Below, one piece after another: positions 1 through 8,897 of a stretch of DNA of 64,000 nt. Source of the stretch: Palsa-295 sp963781105. Its GTDB lineage: Bacteria > Acidobacteriota > Terriglobia > Acidiferrales > UBA7541. The first letter of the stretch is position 1; the number at the start of each line of letters is the position of its first letter. Under the pieces are notes generated by a model that was given only the letters and a program-made list of their open reading frames with translations, was not told the DNA's origin and ran no database searches. The position numbers were made by a program, and so were the translations under genes. Location of the stretch: NCBI GenBank assembly GCA_963781105.1, contig CAWAED010000013.1, forward strand, positions 186,001-250,000, in the 5' to 3' direction.

Positions 1-51
1 TTTTATCTATCGGATGTTCGCGCGGCGTGGAGGGCACACTTAGTCACGACG

Positions 52-360
52 ATGGCCGAAATCAACCAAACCATGAGTGAGATACGAGCAGAGAATGGCG
101 GTAAGTTAGAGCGTGTGAATCAGACAGACTACGACGCCGCTAAGAAAATGTGCGACGACGTGTCCGCGCTTTTAGATATGTTCGACAAAGCGGAATGGGT
201 TCCCGGTATAGACGGGTCTCCTGTTATCAAGGATGGTCCGCTGAAAGAGCGAGTGCGCAGCGAATCCGCGACCATAGAAACCGATCTCAGCGCGTTGAAT
301 GCCGCCGACAAGGCGGCCAACGATGGATACGCGAAGCAACAATCTGAAGAAAGGAAGTAA
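52..360 (+). CDS. Small hypothetical protein, 102 aa
   Basis: Unrecognised acidic, helix-rich protein without signal peptide, membrane segment or cysteine motif beyond a single Cys. It ends one base before the start of the downstream protease, whose ribosome binding site lies inside this gene, so the two are probably translationally coupled. There is no strong ribosome binding site in front of the ATG. It may be a cytoplasmic partner of the protease operon. The gene is supported by its uninterrupted frame and its tight junction with the next gene rather than by any family match. Confidence 0.55.
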   Translation: MAEINQTMSEIRAENGGKLERVNQTDYDAAKKMCDDVSALLDMFDKAEWVPGIDGSPVIKDGPLKERVRSESATIETDLSALNAADKAANDGYAKQQSEERK

Positions 361-361
361 G

Positions 362-2398
362 ATGAGTGCGATTCCCTTGCGGTGCGTCCCGCGGCTATCC
401 GAGGTTCGAAAGAACGTGACACGGCACATGATTTTCCGAATAATATTTGCGCTCAGTGCCGCGATAGTCTGCATAGTTTGTTCGACGCCGAGCTATGGAC
501 AGACTATCGAATCGCCTTCCACAATTTTTCGCAACGCGAAGCCTTCGATCGTTTTTATCATTGCAGGAGATAAGAGCGGTAATCCCACGGTTCAAGGTTC
601 CGGATTTATCATTGGGAAAGATCGGATCGTTACCAATCATCACGTCGTGGCCGGCACCTCTACTGCGCTGGCTGTCTTCTCAGACGGTGCGTCCGCGCCG
701 ATTACCAGCGTAATCTCGGATAGCGCGACGAAAGACATAATCATACTTGGTGCGGCTACTGGACAACGCCCCGCGTTGCCTCTCGGAGATGAATTGGCTT
801 TGCAACAAGGCGATCCTGTCTACGCGATCGGAGCACCAAAAGGGTTGGAACTGACGCTAACGGACGGAATCGTGAGCGCATTCCGGAACATGGATGACCG
901 ATTTCTTATTCAATCAACCGCAGCGATCGGACACGGTTCAAGCGGAGGCCCGCTGTTTAATCAGGAGGGTAAAGTCGTTGGAATTACTTCGGCATTGCTG
1001 TCAGATACGCCGGGCATCTACTTTTCCGTTGGCGTGGGAGATCTCAAGCGCCTATTGAGGAACCCGCAACTGCTGGTGCTCGATTTCTCAGACTGGGCAA
1101 AACGGAATGCAAGTGAAGCATCGAACGATTCGGGCGGTGATGCTGCATCCTCGGCAGCTACCGGGGCGTCACGAATAGATGAACTGATCCGCGACAAGAA
1201 ATTTGGCGAGGCCAGGACTGCAATCGAAGCCTTGAAAGCAGCCGACCCGGACTCCGCGACAACGCATAGATTGATCGGCGAATTAGATCAAAAAACCGGA
1301 GATGTGACGGGCGCTCTCGGAGAGCTTCAGCTATCCGTAGAGAAAGACCCTTCCGACCCCCTGAGTCAGTTCTACTTTGCAATTAGCCTCTACGAATCCC
1401 GACGCTTCGATGAGGCGCTCGCGCACGAAATCAAATCTAATGAGTTATCTCCGACGGCTTCTGACCTGCCTCTCCTCGCCGTTTTATATTACTCGGTGAA
1501 GGATTATAAACACGCGGAGGAAACGGCCAGAAAGTCAGTCCAATCTGACGCTAATAGTGAGATGGCTTTGTCGGTTTTGGCGGGCTTAGCGTTTCACGGA
1601 GTTTCGGCGCAGCAAGAGAGCTGGGCGGCCGACGTCCAGCGACTTTCGGTGTTGGACTCTGACAATTTCTGGGTACACGTCTCCCAAGGTTATGACGATC
1701 TCCAACATTCGAAGGTTGAGGACGCGGAAGCTGCATTCAAGGCGACAGAGAACGACTATTTTCCTGATTCTGTTCCCTACGTAGCGTTGACCCAGCTCTA
1801 CATCAATCAATCTGACTTCGGCCGAGCGAACGATGAGATAAAGGCGGGGTTGTTGACGGTTCCGAACGATTCCCAACTCTTAAGCTCGGGCATCTTTGTA
1901 TCTCTAATCACGCGCGACAATACAGAAGCCGCTCGGAGATTTCGCCAACTGGATCAGTCTTATCCTGGATCGCCGCAAGATCTGTTCGAAGGATGTCTGT
2001 ATTATTACGGGATCGGACAGCCGGCGAATGCTTTGCCTTATTGCGCCCGATCGACCCAGCAATTTCCGAACGACCGCACAGCCCATTCTAATTATGGGTG
2101 GGCCGCGTTAGACGCAAACCAATCCCAACTTGCAGCTCAAGAATTTTCCGCAGCTTATAAGCTCGCTTCCGCGGATTGGAGCAAGTTGACCGAGACTCAA
2201 GCAGTCGATCTTCTTTGGGGTTCCGCGATGGCGCTCTACAACTCCGGAGACAAAAAAGACGCGCGCGTCCTGATCGAGTTCATAAGGAAGAACCATCCAG
2301 CGGCGGCAACTGTTACCGGCTTGCAGCAACTACCGCTGTTGTGGTCGGCAATCACCATGAGCCGAATCGAAGCACTTCTCCACGAGTTCCCCAAGTAG
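362..2398 (+). CDS. Exported trypsin-like (S1C/HtrA-type) serine protease with TPR repeats
   Basis: Serine endopeptidase expected to act outside the cytoplasm. From the ATG at 362 (AAGGAAG ribosome binding site at 351-357) the protein has 678 residues. An internal ATG at 428 would start directly on a signal peptide (hydrophobic stretch ending in SYGQ), so the true start could be either. The triad is visible: His about residue 94 in TNHHVVAG, Asp about 125 in TKDIIIL, and Ser about 194 in GHGSSGGPLF. From about residue 275 to the end the sequence is a series of helical TPR-like repeats, probably a binding platform for substrates or partners. No PDZ domain is seen, which separates it from classical DegP. 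It converges on a second trypsin-like protease gene at 2456-3313. Confidence 0.85.
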   Translation: MSAIPLRCVPRLSEVRKNVTRHMIFRIIFALSAAIVCIVCSTPSYGQTIESPSTIFRNAKPSIVFIIAGDKSGNPTVQGSGFIIGKDRIVTNHHVVAGTSTALAVFSDGASAPITSVISDSATKDIIILGAATGQRPALPLGDELALQQGDPVYAIGAPKGLELTLTDGIVSAFRNMDDRFLIQSTAAIGHGSSGGPLFNQEGKVVGITSALLSDTPGIYFSVGVGDLKRLLRNPQLLVLDFSDWAKRNASEASNDSGGDAASSAATGASRIDELIRDKKFGEARTAIEALKAADPDSATTHRLIGELDQKTGDVTGALGELQLSVEKDPSDPLSQFYFAISLYESRRFDEALAHEIKSNELSPTASDLPLLAVLYYSVKDYKHAEETARKSVQSDANSEMALSVLAGLAFHGVSAQQESWAADVQRLSVLDSDNFWVHVSQGYDDLQHSKVEDAEAAFKATENDYFPDSVPYVALTQLYINQSDFGRANDEIKAGLLTVPNDSQLLSSGIFVSLITRDNTEAARRFRQLDQSYPGSPQDLFEGCLYYYGIGQPANALPYCARSTQQFPNDRTAHSNYGWAALDANQSQLAAQEFSAAYKLASADWSKLTETQAVDLLWGSAMALYNSGDKKDARVLIEFIRKNHPAAATVTGLQQLPLLWSAITMSRIEALLHEFPK

Positions 2399-2442
2399 TC
2401 CGTAATGGCCGACGGATTCATTCAAGACCGCTAATTGACTCG

Positions 2443-2457
2443 AACCCCTTCGGGGTT
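2443..2457. terminator. Short GC hairpin between convergent protease genes
   Basis: AACCCC (2443-2448), a TTC loop and GGGGTT (2452-2457) form a six-pair stem with a very short loop, between the stop codon of the + strand protease (2398) and the stop codon of the - strand protease (2456). Position suggests a bidirectional terminator. There is no long T-run, so confidence is moderate. Confidence 0.4.
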
Positions 2458-3313
2458 ACGGCAGCCGGTCATATATTTCCATGAGTGCTGATGCCTTCCA
2501 CACACGTCCGACTTCGCTCGTTTGATCGATGTCGCCGGCATAGACACCGAGGAATTTCCTTCCAGGCGCCATCATGATATCCCCGTCTTCTTCCTGATAA
2601 CCAGATGTACGAATCGCGTATACAGGAGAACCAGACATCCCAGGTCTTCCGGTCGCGTCGATCAAGAACTGGGGAGAATTACCGTAATCGATGTCCGGGT
2701 CGCTCGCTACAGAACCCGATTTCCAAATGGGAAGCCCCTCAAAAGACGCTTCACCGTACCGGAACCCGACAACGCTAATCTGCGCGGCAGGAGAGACCTT
2801 GATGGGAGTGTCGCGTAACTTGAGGTCGAGAGGATAAAAATCCACATCCGCGACAGACGCGAGCGGCAGGAGGACGACATCGACGCGCTTGTTTGTCGCC
2901 GAATGCTCCTTCCAACGCGGAGCGTGTGTTGCATCAAAAAGTTCTTCCGTCACCCAATGCCACTCCCCCAGTCTTCCCTTCGCATTTTGAAGGATCTGAA
3001 GTCTGTCGGGCGTTCTCTGAAGTGAATCGAGCGATGCACCCGTGTCAGGATTCTTGTCGGTAACGACATGCCAATTCGTCACGAGGTAGTACGACGATCC
3101 TTTTTGAACGATAAAACCTGTCGCGGTGCCTATAGCGACGTTGCCAGACAGCAATCGAATCAACAATGAGGTAAGGCTCAAGGGGTCTACGAATCTTCTC
3201 GGCGCAGATGGAGTCTGTGATCGGGCCGTTAAGCTCGTGGCTACGAGCACACCAACAATCAACGCGGCAGCAAACGGGCGGAGAAGTTCGTGGCTCGACA
3301 CTGAAGCGCGCAT
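2456..3313 (-). CDS. Exported trypsin-like serine protease
   Basis: 285-residue protein with an N-terminal signal peptide (MRASVSSHELLRPFAAALIVG, then a hydrophobic core ending near TARSQ). The trypsin-like triad can be traced: His in YYLVTNWHVV, Asp in RVDVVLLPL, and Ser in GRPGMSGSPVY. The catalytic motif is GMSGSP instead of GxSGGP, as in many peptidases of the Trypsin_2 group. A GTG at 3328 would add five residues; the ATG at 3313 is chosen because it begins the signal peptide. It is transcribed divergently from the XRE regulator at 3408 and convergently to the TPR protease. Function beyond proteolysis cannot be told from sequence. Confidence 0.75.
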   Translation of the reverse strand: MRASVSSHELLRPFAAALIVGVLVATSLTARSQTPSAPRRFVDPLSLTSLLIRLLSGNVAIGTATGFIVQKGSSYYLVTNWHVVTDKNPDTGASLDSLQRTPDRLQILQNAKGRLGEWHWVTEELFDATHAPRWKEHSATNKRVDVVLLPLASVADVDFYPLDLKLRDTPIKVSPAAQISVVGFRYGEASFEGLPIWKSGSVASDPDIDYGNSPQFLIDATGRPGMSGSPVYAIRTSGYQEEDGDIMMAPGRKFLGVYAGDIDQTSEVGRVWKASALMEIYDRLP

Positions 3314-3407
3314 GGCGAAAACTACCACGGCGTATCGGGACGGTCAATTGATTGAACGGTTTGAAGCCTGCGTGCCTACGGCGTATGATTCTTGCCGGAG
3401 GACTCAA

Positions 3408-3767
3408 ATGGTTATCGGTGACAAACTGAAGGAGCTTCGCGCGACCAAGAATCTAAGCCAAGGTGACATTGAAAAGCGTACAGGACTTCTTCGTTGTTAC
3501 ATTTCGCGCGTGGAGAACGGCCATACCGTTCCATCGGTTGATACGCTGGAAAAGATGGCCCGCGCTTTGGAAATTCCAATGTACCGCCTCTTTACAGACG
3601 ACGAGCATGTAAAGAAACCGAACATTCCGATCTCAAACGGCAAACCGGCACTCAATAAAAAACAGGACGCCCAACTTCGCCCTTTTACCAAAGCACTCTC
3701 GCGAATGAACGACAAGGACCAAAGGCTCCTGCTTCACATGGCTTCGAAAATGGCGAACCGCGGGTAG
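3408..3767 (+). CDS. XRE-family HTH transcriptional regulator
   Basis: 119-residue DNA-binding protein. Residues about 2-60 form a standard XRE/Cro helix-turn-helix: IGDKLKELRATKNLSQGDIE, then RTGLLRCYISRVENG and VPSVDTLEKMARAL, followed by IPMYRLF. The basic C-terminal tail is probably for dimerisation. Start chosen at the ATG with GGAG (3397-3400) eight bases upstream; the reading frame extends further up but into the divergent protease promoter. It probably controls that divergent protease and itself from the 94-bp shared region (3314-3407). Confidence 0.85.
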   Translation: MVIGDKLKELRATKNLSQGDIEKRTGLLRCYISRVENGHTVPSVDTLEKMARALEIPMYRLFTDDEHVKKPNIPISNGKPALNKKQDAQLRPFTKALSRMNDKDQRLLLHMASKMANRG

Positions 3768-3857
3768 GTAGACTGAGGCTCGCACCTATTGCCGAGTGAC
3801 GTATTTCCCAGTCGAAATGAGTCAAGCGCGCATCTAATGTCGTTGAGGCTTGACCAT

Positions 3858-4097
3858 ATGATATCGGGAAACCAGTGTGCCGTTAAAGACGACCTTGTGA
3901 ATCAGCTCATCGCGTTGAACGACAAACTAAATACTCTCAGTCCCGCTTTGTTACGCAGCGAGCAGGCGAGAGAGGAAGTCCAGCAACAACGAGAGAATCT
4001 ATACGTCGGAATCAAGCGGCATCGGGCGAAAGGACATCAAGGCAAGCCTTGTCCAGGTGTCCAGCATTTCCCGTTTCGTAGAGAACCAATAGTGTGA
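3858..4097 (+). CDS. Small hypothetical protein, 79 aa
   Basis: Short basic protein with a helical, probably coiled-coil centre (LVNQLIALNDKLNTLSPALL followed by an E/Q-rich stretch) and a basic His-containing tail. The ATG at 3858 has GAGG nine bases upstream. Earlier in-frame starts exist at 3789 (TTG) and 3837 (ATG) but have poorer ribosome binding sites. No family was recognised. It follows the XRE gene on the same strand with about 90 bp between. Confidence 0.45.
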   Translation: MISGNQCAVKDDLVNQLIALNDKLNTLSPALLRSEQAREEVQQQRENLYVGIKRHRAKGHQGKPCPGVQHFPFRREPIV

Positions 4098-4342
4098 ACC
4101 GTTTAGAGCCCCGCCAAATGTGCCGTGGACTGCATTGAAAGCTCTGGACAGTTAGTGAGCCGTTTATGTCGCGATCAGTCTGACGCTCTTCACCATCACT
4201 GACTATTCGCAAAGCCTTCATTTCGATCTCATTAAAATCGAGGTTTGTTAGATGTTGGCAAGCGTGCGGCTTCGGCCCACATCGGTGAAACGATTTCTGC
4301 TGTGGGATCACTACAGTACGGGGCTGAAAAGAGGGGAAGACA

Positions 4343-4564
4343 ATGAGATATGATTCGTGGGTTGCGGCTTCCCGCGACGGAACGATCGTGAGATATGCCT
4401 GTAAGGAACTGTCGGATGGTATTGCCGGGATATCCGCGGAAAAATGCGGAGCGTTTCTCATGATTCTGCAAAGGAGTATTAGAGCGCCCTTGACCCGAAA
4501 ACAAGTCCAGGCTGTCTTTGAGCAGGAAGATGTTAAATTGGCGCAATCACCGCGTTCCTTATGA
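4343..4564 (+). CDS. Small hypothetical protein, 73 aa
   Basis: Unrecognised soluble protein starting MRYDSWVAASRDGT. It has an excellent ribosome binding site (GAGGGGAAGA directly upstream), which is the main reason to accept it. The 245 bp before it (4098-4342) show nothing that can be named. No signal peptide or motif was seen. Confidence 0.45.
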   Translation: MRYDSWVAASRDGTIVRYACKELSDGIAGISAEKCGAFLMILQRSIRAPLTRKQVQAVFEQEDVKLAQSPRSL

Positions 4565-4745
4565 AGGGGATGCGAAGTACCGACGATTACTGCGGAGGGC
4601 TAGGTTGTTATTCCTGCAATCTACAGCTGCTGCGGGTGACGGTCTTCCGGTGCGATTGCATCCGCGATGCGGAAAATCGTTGCTAGCACCTCAAGAACGA
4701 CGCGGGAATAGAGAATCCGGAAAAAGCATCCGACGAGAGCAGCCG

Positions 4746-5048
4746 TCAACCCCCACGATTGATAAAGGCTGTCTTAACCGGTACCGGAGGGGGTGAATCA
4801 ATCTTCGGCACCGTGGAGTGATCAACGGGCTGAGCACCTAGCGTGAGCATGGGTTGCATCGGTGTAGAGTTCTGACGCGTTGGGCCGCACACCATATCTC
4901 TGCCTATCTTGGTTTCATTCAGCTTTGGAGGCTCCGGACGGGTGGAATCGCTTTTAACGTGCGTGCATTCCGTCTGCACAGAGGTTAGATTTTGAGCGAA
5001 GACCGGGGGTACGAAGAAAAGCGAGAGGAATAGGGTTAGCCACTTCAT
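4746..5048 (-). CDS. Small secreted hypothetical protein
   Basis: 100-residue protein with a clear signal peptide (MKWLTLFLSLFFVPPVFAQ, cleavage after FAQ) and a mature region rich in Pro, Thr and Lys with two cysteines (ECTH and MVCGP) that could form a disulphide. It resembles the many short exported proteins of Acidobacteriota, but no domain can be assigned. The bases 5049-5361 upstream hold its promoter region and the leader of the next gene; nothing else is seen there. Confidence 0.6.
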   Translation of the reverse strand: MKWLTLFLSLFFVPPVFAQNLTSVQTECTHVKSDSTRPEPPKLNETKIGRDMVCGPTRQNSTPMQPMLTLGAQPVDHSTVPKIDSPPPVPVKTAFINRGG

Positions 5049-5361
5049 GTCTCAACCAGCTGGATGCTAGCCTCAGTCATCCACGGTGTCAACGGTTCGA
5101 TGCAAAGAACACGCCAAACAGCAAGCAATTTGCCGAGAACGTGTTAACAAAGACTCCCGTTAGTTTCACAGCGTCTTAGCGTTCATATATCAGGGAATCA
5201 AATCTCTGTAGAGGTGCAAAGAGGCCCACGCAAGCATCACGCGCAGAAGCGTGAGGTGTGATGAAGCCGCGGACCTCGTGAAGCCAATTTTGTTCTTTCT
5301 CACGCTGCTTTCCCGCGCAATAATGACGCCGCAACGTTCGGGAAAAGGATAGCTGGTAGCA

Positions 5362-5832
5362 ATGAGATTGACGCGGTACGAGAGGTGCTGTCCACATTGT
5401 GGTTGCTGTTTTGACACTGTGTTCAATCCAACCGCGCTTCGTCTAGGTTCGGGTTATCGCCGTTGCGACGAATGTCGAGAGATATTCTCGGATGGGTCAA
5501 TCGAATGGCCTGCTTTAACAGTGGAACAAAAGCAGAAGTTTTTGTTCGGTGAACTTCGTCAGGCGGGCGCGATGGGATTCTTGGCGTCCGCGTTTGTCAT
5601 GTTCTTTGCTGTCTGGGATGGCGAAACTGAATTAGGTCTTGCGTTTATTGGCGTGCTGTTTGCGTTCAGTCTGGTTATCCTGGGCATTTTCTACCTAATC
5701 TGCTGGGTGGATATAAGCCGCTCCAAGCGGCGGTATGAGACCCACCCTTCAAACCCGCGTCCAGTAGAGCCAAATTTAAACCCCCGTGCGGTGCAGCTAC
5801 TTCGTGACGGTGCACGACGGTCAGCGAAGTGA
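5362..5832 (+). CDS. Zinc-ribbon membrane protein
   Basis: 156-residue protein. Residues 1-45 hold a zinc-ribbon-like set of cysteines (RCCPHCGCC and later RRCDECRE). Two hydrophobic segments (about 70-90, starting AMGFLASAFVMFFAV, and about 95-115, GLAFIGVLFAFSLVILGIF) should anchor it in the inner membrane, with a basic proline-containing cytoplasmic tail. This layout is common in small membrane proteins of unknown role. The 302 bp that follow (5833-6134) hold no gene; only a weak GGGGAA/TTCCCC inverted repeat near 6034-6060 was noticed. Confidence 0.6.
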   Translation: MRLTRYERCCPHCGCCFDTVFNPTALRLGSGYRRCDECREIFSDGSIEWPALTVEQKQKFLFGELRQAGAMGFLASAFVMFFAVWDGETELGLAFIGVLFAFSLVILGIFYLICWVDISRSKRRYETHPSNPRPVEPNLNPRAVQLLRDGARRSAK

Positions 5833-6134
5833 AACGGAAAGCCGCGGATAACATCCTTGGATGAAGCTGCAAAACCGTCACGCATGATTCGCCAACTGGG
5901 CGTAAATAACTCCCGCGATTGACCTTGGTTGTGTAATTCCCCGTTGTGCGGCTGGAACTCCTCCTATTTATAAGTAACTGTTTGAGCAAGAACCATTGAC
6001 GCAAACGATCGTACCCATGAGCCTAGTAACTAGGGGAAGTTTCGGGCACGAGTTTTTCCCCAAGATGTAAGGCCCCGCATGAGCGGACTGCCTAACGGCA
6101 GAGATACCCCAAAAATCAAGCAACCGAGGAAGAA

Positions 6135-6911
6135 ATGAAAACTGTGACTGCGATTTTGTCCTTATTGATGCTTTCAAGCATAGCGTCAGCTCAAAGTCCT
6201 GATCCCTCGAAGTGGATGTGCCGCAATCTTGCTGACTCTGGCGGCTTCGTTTATCAAGGCGAATCGGTATTCGGTACTCAAGCGTGCCGGCCGATTCCAC
6301 AAGCGGCGGTAGCACCGAGCGCGCCGACGGCGACCAGCAATGTGGCGGCGAAGCAAGACGCTCCCGACACGTCCACGGATGCTTCACCGGCTGTTGCCGC
6401 GCCCCCTGCCGCTGCTGCGACTCCTGCCGTGGGATTCCTGTTGGAAGACGGAACGCCTGTGCATCTTGTCTTGTCGGAAAATCTCTCCTCCGCGGACGCA
6501 GTGACAGGACAAACAGTTGAATTTGAAGTGGTGGACGACGTTATCGTCAACGGCTTCGTCGTGATCCCTCACGGTGCGACAGCGTGGGCGACGGTGACAG
6601 ACGCAGAACACAAGAGACGTATGGGACGTGCTGGCAAATTAGATCTCAACATCGATAAGGTCCGTCTCGCGGATGGAGAAAAGGCTCTCCTCCGTGCAGT
6701 CAAGGACACCAAAGGCGGCGGTCACACTGGCGCAATGGTAGGAGCGATGGTCGCAACGTCCCTTGTTATTTGGCCTGCGGCACCTTTGTTTCTGTTGATG
6801 CACGGCAAAGATGTGACGATTCCGAAGGGCACAAATATCAGCGCGTTTGTTCAGGGTGACATGACACTGGACCAGTCAAAGTTCCAGAGACAACTCGTTG
6901 TTGCAAAATAG
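6135..6911 (+). CDS. Secreted hypothetical protein with glycine-rich hydrophobic C-terminal segment
   Basis: 258-residue exported protein. The signal peptide is clear (MKTVTAILSLLMLSSIASAQ), preceded by a strong GAGGAAG ribosome binding site. Residues about 55-95 are an Ala/Pro-rich linker. The remainder is a beta-rich domain (DGTPVHLVLSENLSSADAVT then EFEVVDDVIVNGFVVIPHGA) followed by GGGHTGAMVGAMVATSLVIW, a possible membrane-inserting segment. Proteins of this layout are frequent in Acidobacteriota and have no established function. The domain repeats a theme of a value tested against a default (VIPHGA, TIPKGT), resembling TrbI/VirB10-like beta domains, but this is only an impression. Confidence 0.65.
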   Translation: MKTVTAILSLLMLSSIASAQSPDPSKWMCRNLADSGGFVYQGESVFGTQACRPIPQAAVAPSAPTATSNVAAKQDAPDTSTDASPAVAAPPAAAATPAVGFLLEDGTPVHLVLSENLSSADAVTGQTVEFEVVDDVIVNGFVVIPHGATAWATVTDAEHKRRMGRAGKLDLNIDKVRLADGEKALLRAVKDTKGGGHTGAMVGAMVATSLVIWPAAPLFLLMHGKDVTIPKGTNISAFVQGDMTLDQSKFQRQLVVAK

Positions 6912-7001
6912 GCCTTCGGAGAGGACGCGCTGACAAAACGGTACGGTCGTACCATTGGTGTTCGTCGCAGTCCCGTGTGATCGTTCATAATCGGGATACT
7001 T

Positions 7002-7400
7002 ATGCGATTCTCACGAACTACCGCACTTCTCGGACTGGCCTGCGTCTTGGTGTCTGCCGGCGGCCTCGATCTTGTGACCAGATGGAAAGATGGTCAGACA
7101 CGCGAGCAAATTTGCCGTGACTGGAACGCAGACGATTCCGACGAACAATTTTACGTGTCCGGCCTGGATAATTCACGGATCCACGTTGTCGTACATGGTG
7201 CGTTAGCGGCCGACGCGGACGAAATTCTCGATGGGCTTACGAGCACACCGGGGTTTACCCACGAACTTCTCAAGGATGGCTTTGTCTCGATAGAGTGCGG
7301 AGGCCGTACCGTCAATCTACGCCGCAGGGTGCCAAAATCGGATTCAACACATCGGGAACGCCGAGCAGGATCGTCACGTATGGGAAATCAGGAGGTCTAG
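7002..7400 (+). CDS. Small secreted or membrane-anchored hypothetical protein
   Basis: 132 residues with an N-terminal hydrophobic segment (TTALLGLACVLVSAGGL) that may be a signal peptide or anchor, then an alpha/beta region with two cysteines. No family recognised and the ribosome binding site is weak. It sits five bases before the next small gene; that gene's GGAGG site lies in the last codons here, suggesting a two-gene operon. Confidence 0.5.
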   Translation: MRFSRTTALLGLACVLVSAGGLDLVTRWKDGQTREQICRDWNADDSDEQFYVSGLDNSRIHVVVHGALAADADEILDGLTSTPGFTHELLKDGFVSIECGGRTVNLRRRVPKSDSTHRERRAGSSRMGNQEV

Positions 7401-7405
7401 CTTCC

Positions 7406-7627
7406 ATGGCCCAGCCGCACGCTGCAACAATACTCGCGGACCAAATCAAGGAATGGATGCGGCCGTATGTTGTGCCCGCGGAGATCCTGGATAACTTGAC
7501 GACGGCGGAAGTTCTGGAATTAAGAGCAATGAGCCGTTCTATGCGAAAGGAAAAGCCGCAGGCTTACGCGGGCGTCAAGGATGCAGCGATCGGTTTCCTA
7601 CGCTCACACAAGAAGGCGAACACCTAA
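7406..7627 (+). CDS. Small hypothetical protein, 73 aa
   Basis: Helical soluble protein beginning MAQPHAATILADQIKEW and ending RSHKKANT. The start at 7406 has GGAGG at 7391-7395 and follows the preceding stop codon by five bases, so it is probably co-translated with that gene. No recognised domain. Confidence 0.5.
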   Translation: MAQPHAATILADQIKEWMRPYVVPAEILDNLTTAEVLELRAMSRSMRKEKPQAYAGVKDAAIGFLRSHKKANT

Positions 7628-7756
7628 CCCCGGTCCACTCTCACGAAACTCTTCTCCGCAGCAATCATTGCGCGCCGACCACCCCGAGGGGCAGCCGGCC
7701 GGATTTCGCAGATCGAAATTTGAAAAGTTAAGAAAAGCGCCTTGGTGCGCGCCGCC

Positions 7757-8269
7757 TCAAATCGCGAGTGTCCCTCTATATACGAACACCTTCACGTTCG
7801 GGACGTTGTGATACCAATGCCAGATCACGCGCATCTGGCCATCAAGAATGTAGAACTTCCCAGGCTCCCGTTCTCGAACTAGCGGCGCCGGCATTGATCC
7901 CGGCCACGGAGCACGAATTTCTGAGGAACACGGAAATGAACCCAACTCAATCTCGTCGCGCTTGTCGCGCATGAAATCGACAAACCGCTCGTTCTTAGGG
8001 ACCCAGCGGAGCCGAAAATCGTCATGCGCGAAATAACAGCTACTTAGGGGAACCTCCGTGGCGTACCAATTTTCCTCTTGATAACTGATATCCTCTGGAT
8101 ACTTGCACTTCACCCACTCCTTAACTAGCTCCGGAAACGGCTCGCAGGATTGGCTAGCTTTTCGCTCAAGCATATCGAGAATCGTAGCCGCCTCGCCCTT
8201 CCCGTGTACGATTACGAGATGGCGATGGAAGTCTTCGAGCGGGATTGGGGTCTCTGAGTCTGAATTCAT
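7757..8269 (-). CDS. ParB/sulfiredoxin-like domain protein (hypothetical)
   Basis: 170-residue soluble protein. The C-terminal half ends in a ParB-N-like signature: PLVREREPGKFYILDGQMRV followed by IWHWYH and VFVYRGT, where GQMR corresponds to the GxxR/GQHR motif of ParB-like nucleotide-binding domains. The N-terminal half (HLVIVHGKGEAATILDML) is unrecognised. ParB-like proteins on mobile islands can be CTP-binding DNA partition proteins or small nucleases; neither can be chosen here. It lies on the - strand with the next two genes of the island. Confidence 0.55.
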   Translation of the reverse strand: MNSDSETPIPLEDFHRHLVIVHGKGEAATILDMLERKASQSCEPFPELVKEWVKCKYPEDISYQEENWYATEVPLSSCYFAHDDFRLRWVPKNERFVDFMRDKRDEIELGSFPCSSEIRAPWPGSMPAPLVREREPGKFYILDGQMRVIWHWYHNVPNVKVFVYRGTLAI

Positions 8270-8398
8270 TAGGCGCCCAACTTAGCACAAAAGAGAAGCG
8301 CCCGCCGGATCCCGGGCGTTCCTTTAGGTTCGGCCGGTTGCCTGAGTGGAAGATCCGTACTTCGCCGGACGGATGCGCAGGCCTTTAAGCGCTCGTCT

Positions 8399-8809
8399 TC
8401 AACGCTGTACTTTCCAACCGAAATGACGGCCCTGGGCGCCTTCGAAGAGAAAAATTCCCCTGGGATCCCCTTCGGGATACTCGACAATCTCGCCGGCATC
8501 GAAAGCGTCGGAGATTTTGTCCGCGAACTCCGGCGCCATCGAAATGATGAGTTCGCCGTTCGCGTCTCGCTCGTACACAACGCCTTGCTCTTCCCGTTGC
8601 TGCTGCAACCAACGGCGGTGCTCCAGGTCAATCCGCTCGATGTCGGCCAGCCGCTCTGGGTCACCTGCGGATTTCGCTCGCTCGGCATCCGCCCACGACA
8701 ATGTAGATTTGGGCAGTGTCTCCGCCAGTAGCTTGGCTTTCGGCGGCCGGCCGGGTTTGCGCTTCAGTTCGATGATTCCATTTTCATTCGTGCAAATGTG
8801 TTGTGCCAT
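8399..8809 (-). CDS. Hypothetical protein with AT-hook-like motif
   Basis: 136 residues. The N-terminus carries KRKPGRPPKAK, an AT-hook-like minor-groove binding motif built on GRP. A highly charged helical region follows (RLADIERIDLEHRRWLQQQR) and then an acidic C-terminal part. GGAG lies close before the ATG. It may bind DNA, but no family is recognised. Confidence 0.5.
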   Translation of the reverse strand: MAQHICTNENGIIELKRKPGRPPKAKLLAETLPKSTLSWADAERAKSAGDPERLADIERIDLEHRRWLQQQREEQGVVYERDANGELIISMAPEFADKISDAFDAGEIVEYPEGDPRGIFLFEGAQGRHFGWKVQR

Positions 8810-8897
8810 TGCTCCGTCCTTGGAAAAATTGGGGAGAAAGGCCGCCGGGGAGACGGCCCTGTTGGTATGCGCGAATCCGTCGCGCGCGGTTAGCCGG

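Noticed and set aside
4518..4796. 92-codon + strand frame after the 73-aa gene
   Set aside because: Overlaps the better supported gene 4343-4564 and the secreted protein on the opposite strand; Arg-rich shadow composition.
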